DNA of 64,000 bases from Desulforhabdus amnigena (lineage in GTDB: Bacteria > Desulfobacterota > Syntrophobacteria > Syntrophobacterales > Syntrophobacteraceae). Positions 39,736 to 48,563 of this stretch are shown one piece after another. Each line of letters begins with the position of its first letter. Position 1 is the first letter of the stretch. Made by a program: the position numbers and the translations under genes. The stretch covers positions 1,577,001 through 1,641,000 of the forward strand of contig NZ_BSDR01000001.1 of the NCBI RefSeq assembly GCF_027925305.1, read 5' to 3'. Below the pieces are notes generated by a model that searched no databases, was not told the origin of the DNA, and saw nothing but the letters and a program-made list of their open reading frames with translations.

Positions 39736-40707
39736 ATGGCATCCAGGCAGTTGAAAAAAAGATTTTTCGGGCTGGCGTGCGTCTGCTTTTCTTTTGTGCT
39801 CGTGGCTCACCTTCTCCTGCGAATCGACCTCAACCGTGCCGCCATGATCCTGCAGCGCGCCAACTGGGCCTGGCTGGCCGCAGCACTGGCAGCTACATGC
39901 TGTATCCCCTTTTGCACGGTCTTCAGATGGATAGGTGTCCTGCGGGCACAGGAAAACCTCAAATTCGGATATACATCCGCCCTGCGCGCCGTCTTGATGG
40001 CGAATGTGCTCAACAGCTTTCTTCCTTCCAAAGCGGGGGATGGAGCCAAGGCGGTTTATCTGCGAAAACAGGGGGGGCTTTCACGGGGGATCGGCACCGT
40101 CATTCTGGAGCGGGCCGTGGATTTTTCAATCCTCGGCGTGCTGGGGATACTGGGCTATTTTATCAGCGGAGCGGTATGGGGACTTTGGACGGGTGCGGTA
40201 TTGCTGGGAAGCATGATGGCTTTGTTTGGTTGCATGTTGTTTCTGCCTTTTCACAAGCTGCCCCTGCCTCCAAAGGTTCACGAAAAGCTGAAAGCCCTTC
40301 TCGGAGTGTTCAAAAGTTGGGTCAAAAAGCCGGGCGCCGTCCTTCAGACCGTTGTGGGATCTCTCTGCAGCTGGTCCATTGCCGGTTTCCTCGTCTGTTG
40401 CCTGGCTTCCGCTTTGAATACGGGTCTATCCTGGGGGTATGCCTACGGAGTCTTTCCGCTCGCCATCCTTGCCGGTCTCGTACCCGTCACGCTGAGCGGA
40501 ATCGGTACGCGCGATTCCGCTTTTGTGCTCCTTCTCGCTTCGAAAATGCCCATGGAAGAAGCCACCCTGGTGGGGTTGGGGTATACACTTTTCGCCTACT
40601 GGCTGCTCTCTCTCATCAGCCTTCCCGTAGTGCTTTGGGAAATCACGGCCTTCTTCCGCAACGACAAACCGAAGGAGGAAAGGGATGATCCGGCAACCGG
40701 GAAATGA
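39736..40707 (+). CDS. Lysylphosphatidylglycerol synthetase/flippase-like membrane protein (UPF0104)
   Basis: 323 residues with about eight membrane helices. The motifs NSFLPSKAGDGAKAVYLRKQ and ERAVDFSILG, and VTLSGIGTRDSAFVLLL near the end, are those of the UPF0104/YbhN (LPG_synthase_TM) family. Members are thought to flip lipid-linked substrates. There is no aminoacyl-transferase domain. The stop is only 26 bases from the end of the convergent glycosyltransferase, consistent with a glycan-lipid cluster. Confidence 0.8.
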   Translation: MASRQLKKRFFGLACVCFSFVLVAHLLLRIDLNRAAMILQRANWAWLAAALAATCCIPFCTVFRWIGVLRAQENLKFGYTSALRAVLMANVLNSFLPSKAGDGAKAVYLRKQGGLSRGIGTVILERAVDFSILGVLGILGYFISGAVWGLWTGAVLLGSMMALFGCMLFLPFHKLPLPPKVHEKLKALLGVFKSWVKKPGAVLQTVVGSLCSWSIAGFLVCCLASALNTGLSWGYAYGVFPLAILAGLVPVTLSGIGTRDSAFVLLLASKMPMEEATLVGLGYTLFAYWLLSLISLPVVLWEITAFFRNDKPKEERDDPATGK

Positions 40708-40733
40708 GGTTCACACCTTTTTCGCTATCCGTT

Positions 40734-41723
40734 TCATTCCATCTCTTCAAGCGCCTCAGACAATCCCCGTTCCGAAGCCGGATGATTCTCCTCCAAACGG
40801 AACAGGCGCCGGCGGATGTCTTCAAGGAGCTTGCGGTTGATAGCCAGAAGATCGGCGAGAATTCCCAGGATCAACAGGAAGAGGGCAAACAGAAAGAACA
40901 AACCGCTCGTCAGGAGAGTAGGGATGTGTGTATCTTCCCTTCCCATAGCGAAAAAATATAAAAAAATACAGAAAAAACCAATACTTAAAAGAAACGACAT
41001 TCCGCTCAGAGTCATAAAGAACTTGAAGGGTGAATAGATGATATAAATCCTCAAAATGGTCTGGATGGAGCGGGCGACATAGGAGGGGATGCTTCGCACC
41101 AGGCGCGATTCCCTCAACTTTCCATTCGTACGGATCGGTACGGAAACGACCGCAATCCCCTGCTTGCCCGCTTGAATAATGGTTTCCAGCGTGTATGTGT
41201 ATGAATCGAAAACGATCAGGCGCCGAGCCGCACTGCGGCTGATGGCCCTGAATCCGCTGGGAGCATCCTGCACCGATGTGCCGCTCACTTTCCTCACCAC
41301 CCAGCTTCCCATGCGCTGCAACGTTTTTTTGAGAATCGAGAAGTCCTCGATGTCGCCAATGGGGCGGTCTCCAATGACCAGTTCCGCCTCACCCTCAAGT
41401 ATGGGGGCAATGAGTTTCCGAATGTCTTCAGCGTTGTATTGATTGTCGGCATCGGTGTTGACAATGACATCCGCTCCAGCCAACAGGGAGGCATCGATCC
41501 CCTTCATGAACGCCCGGGCAAGCCCCAGGTTCCGGGGATGCCGGACAATGTGGTCGACTCCATGCTCCCTGGCAACTTCGACCGTTCTATCCCTGGAACC
41601 ATCATCGATCACGAGCCATTCCACCTTGTCCACACCGGGGACATCCCGCGGCAGGGAGGAAAGAGTGATCCCCAGAGTCTGTTCTTCATTGTAGCATGGA
41701 ATTTGAATGATCAGCTTTTTCAT
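40734..41723 (-). CDS. Family 2 glycosyltransferase, dolichyl-phosphate mannosyltransferase type
   Basis: 329 residues. The N-terminal 230 residues are a GT-A fold: IQIPCYNEEQTLGITL, EWLVIDDGSRDRTVEVA, VNTDADNQYNAEDI (DxD motif) and DAPSGFRAISR. Two membrane helices follow (about 238-260 and 270-295), as in DPM1/GtrB-type enzymes that make polyprenyl-phosphate sugars. ATG at 41723 gives the usual N-terminus; three more codons upstream are possible. Its start lies inside the 3' end of the next gene, so the two are coupled, and that gene would use the polyprenyl-phosphate sugar. Confidence 0.88.
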   Translation of the reverse strand: MKKLIIQIPCYNEEQTLGITLSSLPRDVPGVDKVEWLVIDDGSRDRTVEVAREHGVDHIVRHPRNLGLARAFMKGIDASLLAGADVIVNTDADNQYNAEDIRKLIAPILEGEAELVIGDRPIGDIEDFSILKKTLQRMGSWVVRKVSGTSVQDAPSGFRAISRSAARRLIVFDSYTYTLETIIQAGKQGIAVVSVPIRTNGKLRESRLVRSIPSYVARSIQTILRIYIIYSPFKFFMTLSGMSFLLSIGFFCIFLYFFAMGREDTHIPTLLTSGLFFLFALFLLILGILADLLAINRKLLEDIRRRLFRLEENHPASERGLSEALEEME

Positions 41724-43524
41724 AGCCTTCACGTTTCAGGAGTCGAAAGCTCCGCTCCGTGTCTACCCCGGCCCATTGCTCAGGCGGTGCAACGGACAGG
41801 ATCAAATCACCCTCTCCCTTCCAACGGACGACATAGCTGCCGTCTCCGAGTTCCACCGGGTTGGAGGCAGGCTTACCGCCGATGAAAAGTTCTCCCTCAG
41901 AAGACCGCCAGTAATATTTACCGGCAATCCTGATATCCACCTTCTGATGCTCCTGGTGTTTTTCCTCTGGTACGACCTTTCCCGCAGCCCATAACAGATT
42001 ATCGTTCAGAGGATGATAATTGGTTCGGATGAACGCATCCACCGAAGCCCCCATGGACTCAACACGGAAATCCCGAAGCACGTACCGGACATCCTTTCGG
42101 TCCAGCTCGGCAGGGACATCGATTCCCAGGGAATGATCCCTCAAGCGGGCCCTGAGCGCATTCACCCATGAAACATAGTAAAAGGGATGAGAGCGAAACA
42201 AAGGAAGGCCGATTCCGTCGAACACATATTCTCCCGGATCGATTCGTTCCAGAAGGCCATCCGCCCATTTGATTTTTTCCACGGATTTGATCCAAAACCA
42301 CTGGTGCAAGCCGGCGGTGGAGACAAGAAGAAACAAAACGAGAGCCGCAACATGGGCTCGACCCGGCTGGAGCCTGCGGAAAATGGAATAACGTGCAGTC
42401 TCGAAGCGTTGGAAAAGGAGGAGAAACACCCATGCCTGAACGAGGGTACCCGTCATGAGAAACGGCAAAGTACTCTGTTCGTGATGCGTGGGTAGAAGAA
42501 AACAGTACTGGATCAGCAAGAAAAACGAGCATGCCAGCAGCAGAAGGATTCTCTCGGGCACCGTTTCTTTCCGAAAAACCTTTCGGGCTGCATAAAAAAG
42601 ACTGAAATATAGAAAGGAGCCACCAAGGGGCGCCCAATAGGGAACAAGAAAAAAGGCAATGAAAAAAGACTCATGGAGACGGTCCGCATTCTGCAGAACA
42701 TACGTCGTCCAAAAGGCTTCCAGGTTACCCTGGGCGGCCAAAAACAGAACCATCCCAAGAGGGGCAAAGACCGTTCCAACTCCGAAAGTCAGAAGAGGTT
42801 TCCACAGGATTCTCTTCTCAAGGATCATACCCGTCACAAACATGGCGCCGACAGCGCCTCCAAGCACCAGAGCCTTGAGAGAACACCAGAAGGCACAACC
42901 CAGCAGAAGTCCGCTCCAAAAAAAAAACGGCACTTTTCGAGAATTCCAGGCCCGGAACCACACGAGCAAAGAACTTGTCCAGATGAGATTCATGGGGTTG
43001 TCGGGACGTATTTCGACGGCAGCCAGCGCGGTCAATTCCGAGAGCAGGAGAAAGAAGCATGCCAGTTCAGGGAAAAACGATGATTGGGGAAAGATTTCTT
43101 CTGCGAGGCGATAATAGATGTAAAGCGTTCCCAGAAGACACAAAAGGATGAGAAGACGCCCCAGGAGCATCACCCAATGCGACTGCCACGGCACAAGGCG
43201 GTACATCCCGGCAAGGATCAAACTGAGCAGAGGTCCGTGGTTGTCCCACATTTCGGTATAAAGCAATTTGCCCTGAGCGATGTTGATCCCCAGAAGCATC
43301 GACTGAAATTCATCTTCATCGAATGCCTTTCCAAATCCATGCACCATGTAAGTCAAGAGCAGAAAGCCGATGAGTATCAAAAGCGTTTTTCGGGCGTGAA
43401 TCTCGGAAAACCGGCGCACTGCGACACAGGAGGCCAAGTGACTTCCAGGTTCGTTCGTCTTACCGGAAAAGGTTCGATACACCTCAGACATGGGATTCTC
43501 TGTGAAATAGGTATCCGGGGACAT
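41686..43524 (-). CDS. Membrane glycosyltransferase of the PMT/ArnT superfamily
   Basis: About 612 residues, with ten or more membrane helices in the first 430 and a soluble C-terminal part. FDEDEFQSMLLGINIAQGK in the first periplasmic loop holds the acidic pair expected as catalytic base in ArnT/PMT-type enzymes, and TEMWDNHGPL follows. It would transfer a sugar from a polyprenyl carrier to a lipid or protein outside the membrane. Starts at TTG 43533 or ATG 43491 are also possible. It overlaps the GT2 gene by 38 bases. Confidence 0.78.
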   Translation of the reverse strand: MSPDTYFTENPMSEVYRTFSGKTNEPGSHLASCVAVRRFSEIHARKTLLILIGFLLLTYMVHGFGKAFDEDEFQSMLLGINIAQGKLLYTEMWDNHGPLLSLILAGMYRLVPWQSHWVMLLGRLLILLCLLGTLYIYYRLAEEIFPQSSFFPELACFFLLLSELTALAAVEIRPDNPMNLIWTSSLLVWFRAWNSRKVPFFFWSGLLLGCAFWCSLKALVLGGAVGAMFVTGMILEKRILWKPLLTFGVGTVFAPLGMVLFLAAQGNLEAFWTTYVLQNADRLHESFFIAFFLVPYWAPLGGSFLYFSLFYAARKVFRKETVPERILLLLACSFFLLIQYCFLLPTHHEQSTLPFLMTGTLVQAWVFLLLFQRFETARYSIFRRLQPGRAHVAALVLFLLVSTAGLHQWFWIKSVEKIKWADGLLERIDPGEYVFDGIGLPLFRSHPFYYVSWVNALRARLRDHSLGIDVPAELDRKDVRYVLRDFRVESMGASVDAFIRTNYHPLNDNLLWAAGKVVPEEKHQEHQKVDIRIAGKYYWRSSEGELFIGGKPASNPVELGDGSYVVRWKGEGDLILSVAPPEQWAGVDTERSFRLLKREGYEKADHSNSMLQ

Positions 43525-43588
43525 GCTTTTCAAGGTTCAGGGCCGCCCTCCCAATAAAGAAGGAAAGCCGGCCCGATTCACGATCCTC

Positions 43589-44962
43589 TCAATTGACCAG
43601 GCTTTGCATGGGTGCCGGGATGCGCCCTCCAAGGGACATGAATTCCCGTGATCCACCGTTGTCGGCCACCTTGATGATCGTCGCTTCTCCGAGCAGTCCA
43701 CCGAAAAAGGCTTTTTCTCCGGCTTTCTTGCCCGGTACGGGAATGAGACGGGTGGCTGTGGTCTTCTTGTTGATGACACCGATCGCCATTTCGTCGGCAA
43801 TGATGGCGGCAATGGTTTCTGCCGATACTTCGCCGGGAAGGGCCACCATGTCTAATCCCACAGAGCACACGCTGGTCATGGCTTCCAGCTTTTCCAGGGT
43901 CAAATGGCCCTTGCGCGCGGCTTCCGCAATGTTCAAATCCTCACTCACTGGAATGAAGGCCCCGCTCAACCCGCCCACATAGGAACTGGCAAAGGCCCCA
44001 CCCTTTTTCACCGCATCATTGAGCATGGCAAGCACGGCCGTCGAACCGGGTACCCCGATGGACTTCAGGCCCAGGCTCTGAAAGATCTCCCCCACGCTGT
44101 CGCCCACGTTGGGTGTCGGAGCCAGGGAGAGATCGACAACTCCGAAGGGAACACCGAGCTTTCTGGCCACCTGCCTGCCGATGATCTCCCCTACCCGCGT
44201 GACTTTGAAGGCCGTGCGTTTGATGATTTCTGAAAGCTCCCCCAGATCCAGTTTGGGATTGACTGCACGGGCCCGATCAATGGCTTTCCGCACGACGCCG
44301 GGACCGCTGACTCCCACATTAATCACGGCATCCGGTTCGCCGACCCCCAGGTAGGCTCCCGCCATGAAAGGGACATCCTGGGGGATGTTGGCAAAAACGC
44401 AGAGTTTGGCACACGCAATGCCATCCGCTTTTTCAGTGAGATGTGCGGCCCGCTTGATGGTCTGTCCCATGAGATAGACCGCATCCATGTTGATGCCGGC
44501 ATGCGTGGAAGCCACATTCACCGAGGCGCAGACACGCTCGGTTGCCGTGAGAGCTTCCGGAATGGCTTCGATGAGGGCACGGTCTCCCGTGGTCATCCCT
44601 TTTTCCACGAGGGCACTGAAGCCCCCGATGAAATCGATGCCGATTTCTCTGGCCGTATCATCCAGAGTCTGAGCGATCTCAACCATCTGCCCGGCTGAAA
44701 ACGGACAGGCAGCCACGGCGACAGGACTCACGGAAATGCGCTTGTTCACAATGGGTATCCCGTATCTTACACCGACCTCGTCACACGTCACGACCAGGTT
44801 GCGCGCAAGACGGGAAATTTTGTCGTGAATATTTTTCTTGAAGCGTTTCAGGTCCCGGTCGGCACAATCAAAAAGGCTGATCCCCAACGTAACGGTGCGT
44901 ACGTCCAGGTGTTCATTCTTGAGCATCTCAAAAGTGGAAAGTACTTCCCGATCTGTAAGCAT
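43589..44962 (-). CDS. UPF0210 (PFL-like) family protein
   Basis: 457 residues, matching UPF0210 (DUF711) over its length: VRTVTLGISLFDCADRD, RISVSPVAVAAC, GMTTGDRALIEAIPEALTAT, VSGPGVVRKAIDRAR, and a glycine-rich ending. Proteins of this family have a PFL-like fold but no glycine-radical motif is visible, and the function is unknown. The ACT-domain gene starts 9 bases upstream on the same strand. The two families are often neighbours, which suggests an amino-acid-responsive role. Confidence 0.88.
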   Translation of the reverse strand: MLTDREVLSTFEMLKNEHLDVRTVTLGISLFDCADRDLKRFKKNIHDKISRLARNLVVTCDEVGVRYGIPIVNKRISVSPVAVAACPFSAGQMVEIAQTLDDTAREIGIDFIGGFSALVEKGMTTGDRALIEAIPEALTATERVCASVNVASTHAGINMDAVYLMGQTIKRAAHLTEKADGIACAKLCVFANIPQDVPFMAGAYLGVGEPDAVINVGVSGPGVVRKAIDRARAVNPKLDLGELSEIIKRTAFKVTRVGEIIGRQVARKLGVPFGVVDLSLAPTPNVGDSVGEIFQSLGLKSIGVPGSTAVLAMLNDAVKKGGAFASSYVGGLSGAFIPVSEDLNIAEAARKGHLTLEKLEAMTSVCSVGLDMVALPGEVSAETIAAIIADEMAIGVINKKTTATRLIPVPGKKAGEKAFFGGLLGEATIIKVADNGGSREFMSLGGRIPAPMQSLVN

Positions 44963-44971
44963 GGTGATTCC

Positions 44972-45523
44972 CTATACCCGGTGAATTTCTTCGAAAATAT
45001 CTCTATGCTGCAGACTGACATCGAGGCCGAGCTCTTTTGCGCGTTCGAACAGGGCGGCTCGAAAAGCATTCTGATCCGTTTCAACGGGGATGTCGACCTC
45101 ATAGATCATGACATTGCGCCGGGGATCTTCCCCTCCACGGAAGGCAGCCTGGAGATGGGTTATATTGATGCCGAACTCGCTCAGCAAACTGGTTATGCCC
45201 GCCACCAAACCGAGGCGGTCCGGCCCCAGGGTCGTGATGACAAAAGGCTCCTTCGGAGGAACGGTTTCGACCTCCACTGTCTGCATTTCCTTCAGGAAAA
45301 CTGAAAGTCCCATGGGTTTGAGCCTCTTTTCCAGGCTGGCGAGCAACTCTTCCTGCTTCATCCCGCCAGGGAAAGTGGCGATAAAAATCCCCGCAAACTC
45401 CGTCTGCAAAATGGTCTGGCTGATATCCTCGATATTGCATTCATGTTCGAACAGGACTTGAGACACCGCCGCCACAATCCCCGGCCTGTCACACCCCAAT
45501 ACGGTAATAATTATTTTTTTCAT
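44972..45523 (-). CDS. Double ACT-domain protein (GcvR-like)
   Basis: 183 residues. Two ACT domains: residues 1-85 (IITVLGCDRPGIVAAVSQVLFE) and 92-175 (VITTLGPDRLGLVAGITSLL). ACT domains bind amino acids. The pattern is that of GcvR-type regulators and of UPF0237 partner proteins. It is directly upstream of the UPF0210 gene and probably in one transcript with it. No DNA-binding domain. Confidence 0.85.
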   Translation of the reverse strand: MKKIIITVLGCDRPGIVAAVSQVLFEHECNIEDISQTILQTEFAGIFIATFPGGMKQEELLASLEKRLKPMGLSVFLKEMQTVEVETVPPKEPFVITTLGPDRLGLVAGITSLLSEFGINITHLQAAFRGGEDPRRNVMIYEVDIPVETDQNAFRAALFERAKELGLDVSLQHRDIFEEIHRV

Positions 45524-45565
45524 ATGATGTATTGCCTCAATCGGCCCTCCATATCCGTATAAAAA

Positions 45566-45815
45566 AGCTCATAGCTCATGGCTCATAGCTCATGGCTCAT
45601 AGCTCATGGCTCATAGCTCATGGCTCATAGCTCATGGCTCATAGCTCATGGCTCATAGCTCATGGCTCATAGCTCATGGCTCATAGCTCATGGCTCATAG
45701 CTCATGGCTCATAGCTCATGGCTCATAGCTCATGGCTCATAGCTCATGGCTCATAGCTCATGGCTCATAGCTCATGGCTCATAGCTCATGGCTCATAGCT
45801 CATGGCTCATGGCTC
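45566..45815. repeat. 14-bp tandem array (AGCTCATGGCTCAT), about 17 units
   Basis: About 245 bases of a nearly perfect 14-base repeat, each made of two 7-base halves, AGCTCAT and GGCTCAT. It lies between the NFACT-like gene and the ACT gene, both leftward. The last units degrade to GGCTCATGGCTCTTGG. Same motif class as the arrays at 3822 and 24544, but far more uniform. Confidence 0.95.
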
Positions 45816-45828
45816 TTGGTGCGAGGAA

Positions 45829-46248
45829 TCATTCCGCATCCATAGATTGCCCGCCTTCAGGCAAGCCCGGCCTGACTTTGATGAGGGTCTCCCTGCGGAT
45901 CTGCACCATCCCCGGCTTGGCTCCCGCCGGCTTGGTGACATAGCGGGCCCGCGTGCAGGAAACGGCCACAACTCCCCCCGCGCGCGCCTTACTGTGATAC
46001 GCTGCAATGGCGGCAGCCCTCTTGAGTGTCTCCCGGTCCGGCTCCTCTCCGGGCTTTGCCCTCAGGATCACATGGCTTCCAGGCATACCGCGCACATGAA
46101 ACCACCAATCGTCAGGTTTGGCAACTTTGATGCTCAGCCGGTCGTTGTCCTCATCGGTTTTTCCAGCCATCACAACCCAACCTCCGGGGAGTTCATACTC
46201 ATGAACCTGAGGTCCCCTGGGTTTGAAATTTTTTTCCATATTCTGCAT
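45829..46248 (-). CDS. Stand-alone NFACT-R (DUF814) RNA-binding domain protein
   Basis: 139 residues from ATG at 46248 (a TTG six codons earlier is possible). The domain resembles the C-terminal part of Rqc2/RqcH and fibronectin-binding proteins: WVVMAGKTDEDNDRLSIKVA, DDWWFHVRGMPGSHVILR, AAAIAAYHSKAR, then VKPAGAKPGMV-like basic loop. NFACT-R domains bind tRNA or rRNA in ribosome quality control. The N-terminal domains of RqcH are absent. Confidence 0.85.
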   Translation of the reverse strand: MQNMEKNFKPRGPQVHEYELPGGWVVMAGKTDEDNDRLSIKVAKPDDWWFHVRGMPGSHVILRAKPGEEPDRETLKRAAAIAAYHSKARAGGVVAVSCTRARYVTKPAGAKPGMVQIRRETLIKVRPGLPEGGQSMDAE

Positions 46249-46314
46249 GATCTTATTTTTCAGCAATCTTCCGGCGCCCTGAAATCCCTTGCAAAAGGGC
46301 GGCGACGGGTTGGA

Positions 46315-47157
46315 TCATCGGGACTGCCATTTTTCCTCCAGAGCACCGGCCAGAAGCGAGAGATGCGCCTTCTCTTCATCGCCGATGTGAAGGAGGACAT
46401 TTTTCGTTTCCGCATTGGCGCATTCATTGGCCATTCTCAGGTAGAGATCCAATGCCTGAGTCTCGATCATCATGGCCAGTTCCAGGTACCCGGAAACGGA
46501 CTGTAGGAACTTTTCATTCTCTTTCATGAAGTCGGCAATGTTCATGCCCCCTTCCATCAGGTCCTTGTCCGCATTTTCAGAAAGAGCCTTCAGTACCATT
46601 TCCCTCTCTTCCTCTGTGGGCAGCAGTCCAAGCAGTGTCCTTTCGTGGCTTTCTTCGGCTTTGATGAGACCACTCAGAAGATCGGAGAACACCGGATCGT
46701 CCGTTCTCGATCTCACGGCCTCATGAAACTTTTTCAGCCCTTCCTCCATGCGGTAGGCCAGCTTGACGATCTCTTCAGGCGTCTCATCTCCCCGCACGAA
46801 CTTCAAATGAAACTCCACAGGCCCCACGGCAGTGGCATCCTCCCAGGCATCGATCCCTCCCTGCAAGTGGTAGACGTCCTTGAACCCCTGGTGAACCAGC
46901 ATCTGCGCCGCCATTTGGCTCCTTCCACCCACGGCGCAATAGACAAGGATCGGCTTCGTGGGATCCAGTGCATCCAGTGAATCCGCCAGGCTGGGCAAAG
47001 GCATCAACCTGGCGCCGGGAAGATGGGCTTCTTCATACTCGACAGGCTGGCGCACATCCAGCAGGATGTATGTCCCCTCCTTGTTTTTTTCCATGAATTC
47101 CCTGGCATCATCGGGAAACATGCTGCCGGGGCGGTCTGGATCTTTTCTCCTCTGCAT
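46315..47157 (-). CDS. Rhodanese-ferritin-like fusion protein
   Basis: 280 residues from ATG at 47157, chosen because GAGGAG sits seven bases upstream; an ATG five codons earlier lacks this. Residues about 18-115 are a rhodanese domain with active cysteine in VYCAVGGRS (about 80) and DVRQPVEYEEAHLPGA. Residues about 120-275 are a ferritin-like helical bundle with carboxylate-rich helices (EESHERTLLGLL, METQALDLYLRMA, GDEEKAHLSLLAG), similar to rubrerythrin-like proteins without a rubredoxin. A role in sulfur transfer or oxidative stress in anaerobes is inferred. Confidence 0.85.
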   Translation of the reverse strand: MQRRKDPDRPGSMFPDDAREFMEKNKEGTYILLDVRQPVEYEEAHLPGARLMPLPSLADSLDALDPTKPILVYCAVGGRSQMAAQMLVHQGFKDVYHLQGGIDAWEDATAVGPVEFHLKFVRGDETPEEIVKLAYRMEEGLKKFHEAVRSRTDDPVFSDLLSGLIKAEESHERTLLGLLPTEEEREMVLKALSENADKDLMEGGMNIADFMKENEKFLQSVSGYLELAMMIETQALDLYLRMANECANAETKNVLLHIGDEEKAHLSLLAGALEEKWQSR

Positions 47158-47187
47158 TCCATTTCTCCTCATTTCCCGAAGCGGACA

Positions 47188-47934
47188 TCAATCACCTTTG
47201 AGGCCTTTCAAAAAAGCGAGCACATTCTGCCCGAGCACTTCGTGATTGTACCCCCCTTCGAGGACCGCAAAACACCCCGCGCCCAGCTTCCTGCATCGTT
47301 CCAGAACCATGCGCCCCATGGTCCGGTAGTCTTCCGTAAGCAGTACCCGCCCCCAATCTTCCACATGATTGTCGAACCCGGCGGACACGCCGATGATATC
47401 CACCTCTACCGACGCAAGCTTTCTTGCAACTTCATCGAGGTAGATCAGCCGGTCATCCGAATCGGGATTATGAATAGTCACATAACCCTTATGCTCTAAA
47501 ATGGAAACAGTGCCGTCGCCGTAATGCATGTCGAAGTCCAGGATATGGGCAGTCTTTATGAGGCCGTTTCGTTTCAGATGTTCCAGGGCAATGGCCATAT
47601 TGTTGAAATAGCAGAATCCCCAGGAACTGTCCGCCGATGCATGGTGCCCCGGAGGACGCACCAGGGCGAAACAGGGTTCCGAGAGTCCCTTCTCTGCGGC
47701 CTGAACGGCCCCGCCTGCAGCCAATGCAGCGATGTTGTACAATCTTCTGCGCTCCACACTCTGCACATGCCCTTTCGTATGAACAGCAAGAATGTCGTCA
47801 TATCCTGCGGGGAAGGCTTCTTCAAAGACGACTTCCCCCTCGACGGCTTTCAAGATGCATTCAATCCGCCCCGGCGCCGCCGCAGGATCCATCGTATATT
47901 CTTCAAGGAAATCCTGGTGTGTTATGACCTGCAT
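47188..47934 (-). CDS. HDAC-like amidohydrolase
   Basis: 248 residues, shorter than most of the family (300-370). RPPGHHASADSSWGFCYFNN is the histidine pair, ILDFDMHYGDGT holds the zinc-binding D and H, AGFDNHVEDWG has the further D, and the closing LEGGYNHEVLGQN is complete. Bacterial members act on acetylated polyamines, acetoin or unknown amides. The first helix is short, but all catalytic residues are there. It precedes the rhodanese gene by 31 bases in the same direction. Confidence 0.88.
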   Translation of the reverse strand: MQVITHQDFLEEYTMDPAAAPGRIECILKAVEGEVVFEEAFPAGYDDILAVHTKGHVQSVERRRLYNIAALAAGGAVQAAEKGLSEPCFALVRPPGHHASADSSWGFCYFNNMAIALEHLKRNGLIKTAHILDFDMHYGDGTVSILEHKGYVTIHNPDSDDRLIYLDEVARKLASVEVDIIGVSAGFDNHVEDWGRVLLTEDYRTMGRMVLERCRKLGAGCFAVLEGGYNHEVLGQNVLAFLKGLKGD

Positions 47935-47955
47935 ATCCCCTCCTTTTGAAGATCT

Positions 47956-48156
47956 TCAATGCATCCGGCCTTGCCACCACATGGTTCCCATTCCAAAAAA
48001 GCCTTGAAAGAATGCCATGATCAATGTACCGATCAAAGCCAAGACGATGAAGGCCGGAATGGACGCGATCACCCACTTCACCATAAATATCACCATGGAC
48101 CAGAATTTCATTTTAATATCTACAACAACCACTTCTGTGACATTTTGCGAATTCAT
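47956..48156 (-). CDS. Small single-pass or two-pass membrane protein
   Basis: 66 residues, with a strong purine-rich GGGGGGAGATGG before ATG. A hydrophobic stretch from about 18 to 55 (IFMVKWVIASIPAFIVLALI, then GTLIMAFFQGFFGM) should give one or two helices. No family recognised. It lies in front of the HDAC-like gene and may share its transcript. Confidence 0.65.
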   Translation of the reverse strand: MNSQNVTEVVVVDIKMKFWSMVIFMVKWVIASIPAFIVLALIGTLIMAFFQGFFGMGTMWWQGRMH

Positions 48157-48387
48157 TCCATCTCCCCCCTTTCATTTGATCCAATGATCCAAATGTTGGA
48201 AACTCTAATTTTTCGCAGCCATAAGATTGAATCGCATGAGTAAGGTTAATGATCTTAAAGGGCAAATACAAGATTTTAGAGGAGAATACAAAACTTGCAA
48301 GAATGAAGATCTATCGCAGTCATTGTGGACATGAACCGAGGAGAAAGATATTGCGAGTTTCCCGATTCTTTCATATTACATAGACAA

Positions 48388-48501
48388 TGCGACATTGTCA
48401 CATTAACCGCAGAGACACGGAGAGCACAAAGATTTCTTTTGAAGGTCCTTCTCTGTGCCCTCTGTGTCTCCGTGATTCGGATGAAATCCGACAATGTCAA
48501 G
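48388..48501. repeat. CACGGAG palindromic repeat, copy 5
   Basis: ATGCGACATTGTCACATTA, CGCAGAGACACGGAGAGCAC, spacer TTTTGAAGGT, then GTGCCCTCTGTGTCTCCGTG and ATCCGACAATGTCAAG. Same ends as copies at 17021 and 63195. Confidence 0.85.
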
Positions 48502-48563
48502 AAAAAATGAGGGAGAAAGGGCGATAGCCTGTTCCCCAATGATTGCGCTGAAAGGATGATACG

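Noticed and set aside
45566-45815. CRISPR array
   Set aside because: Contiguous 14-base units without spacers, and no cas genes nearby; it is a simple tandem repeat.
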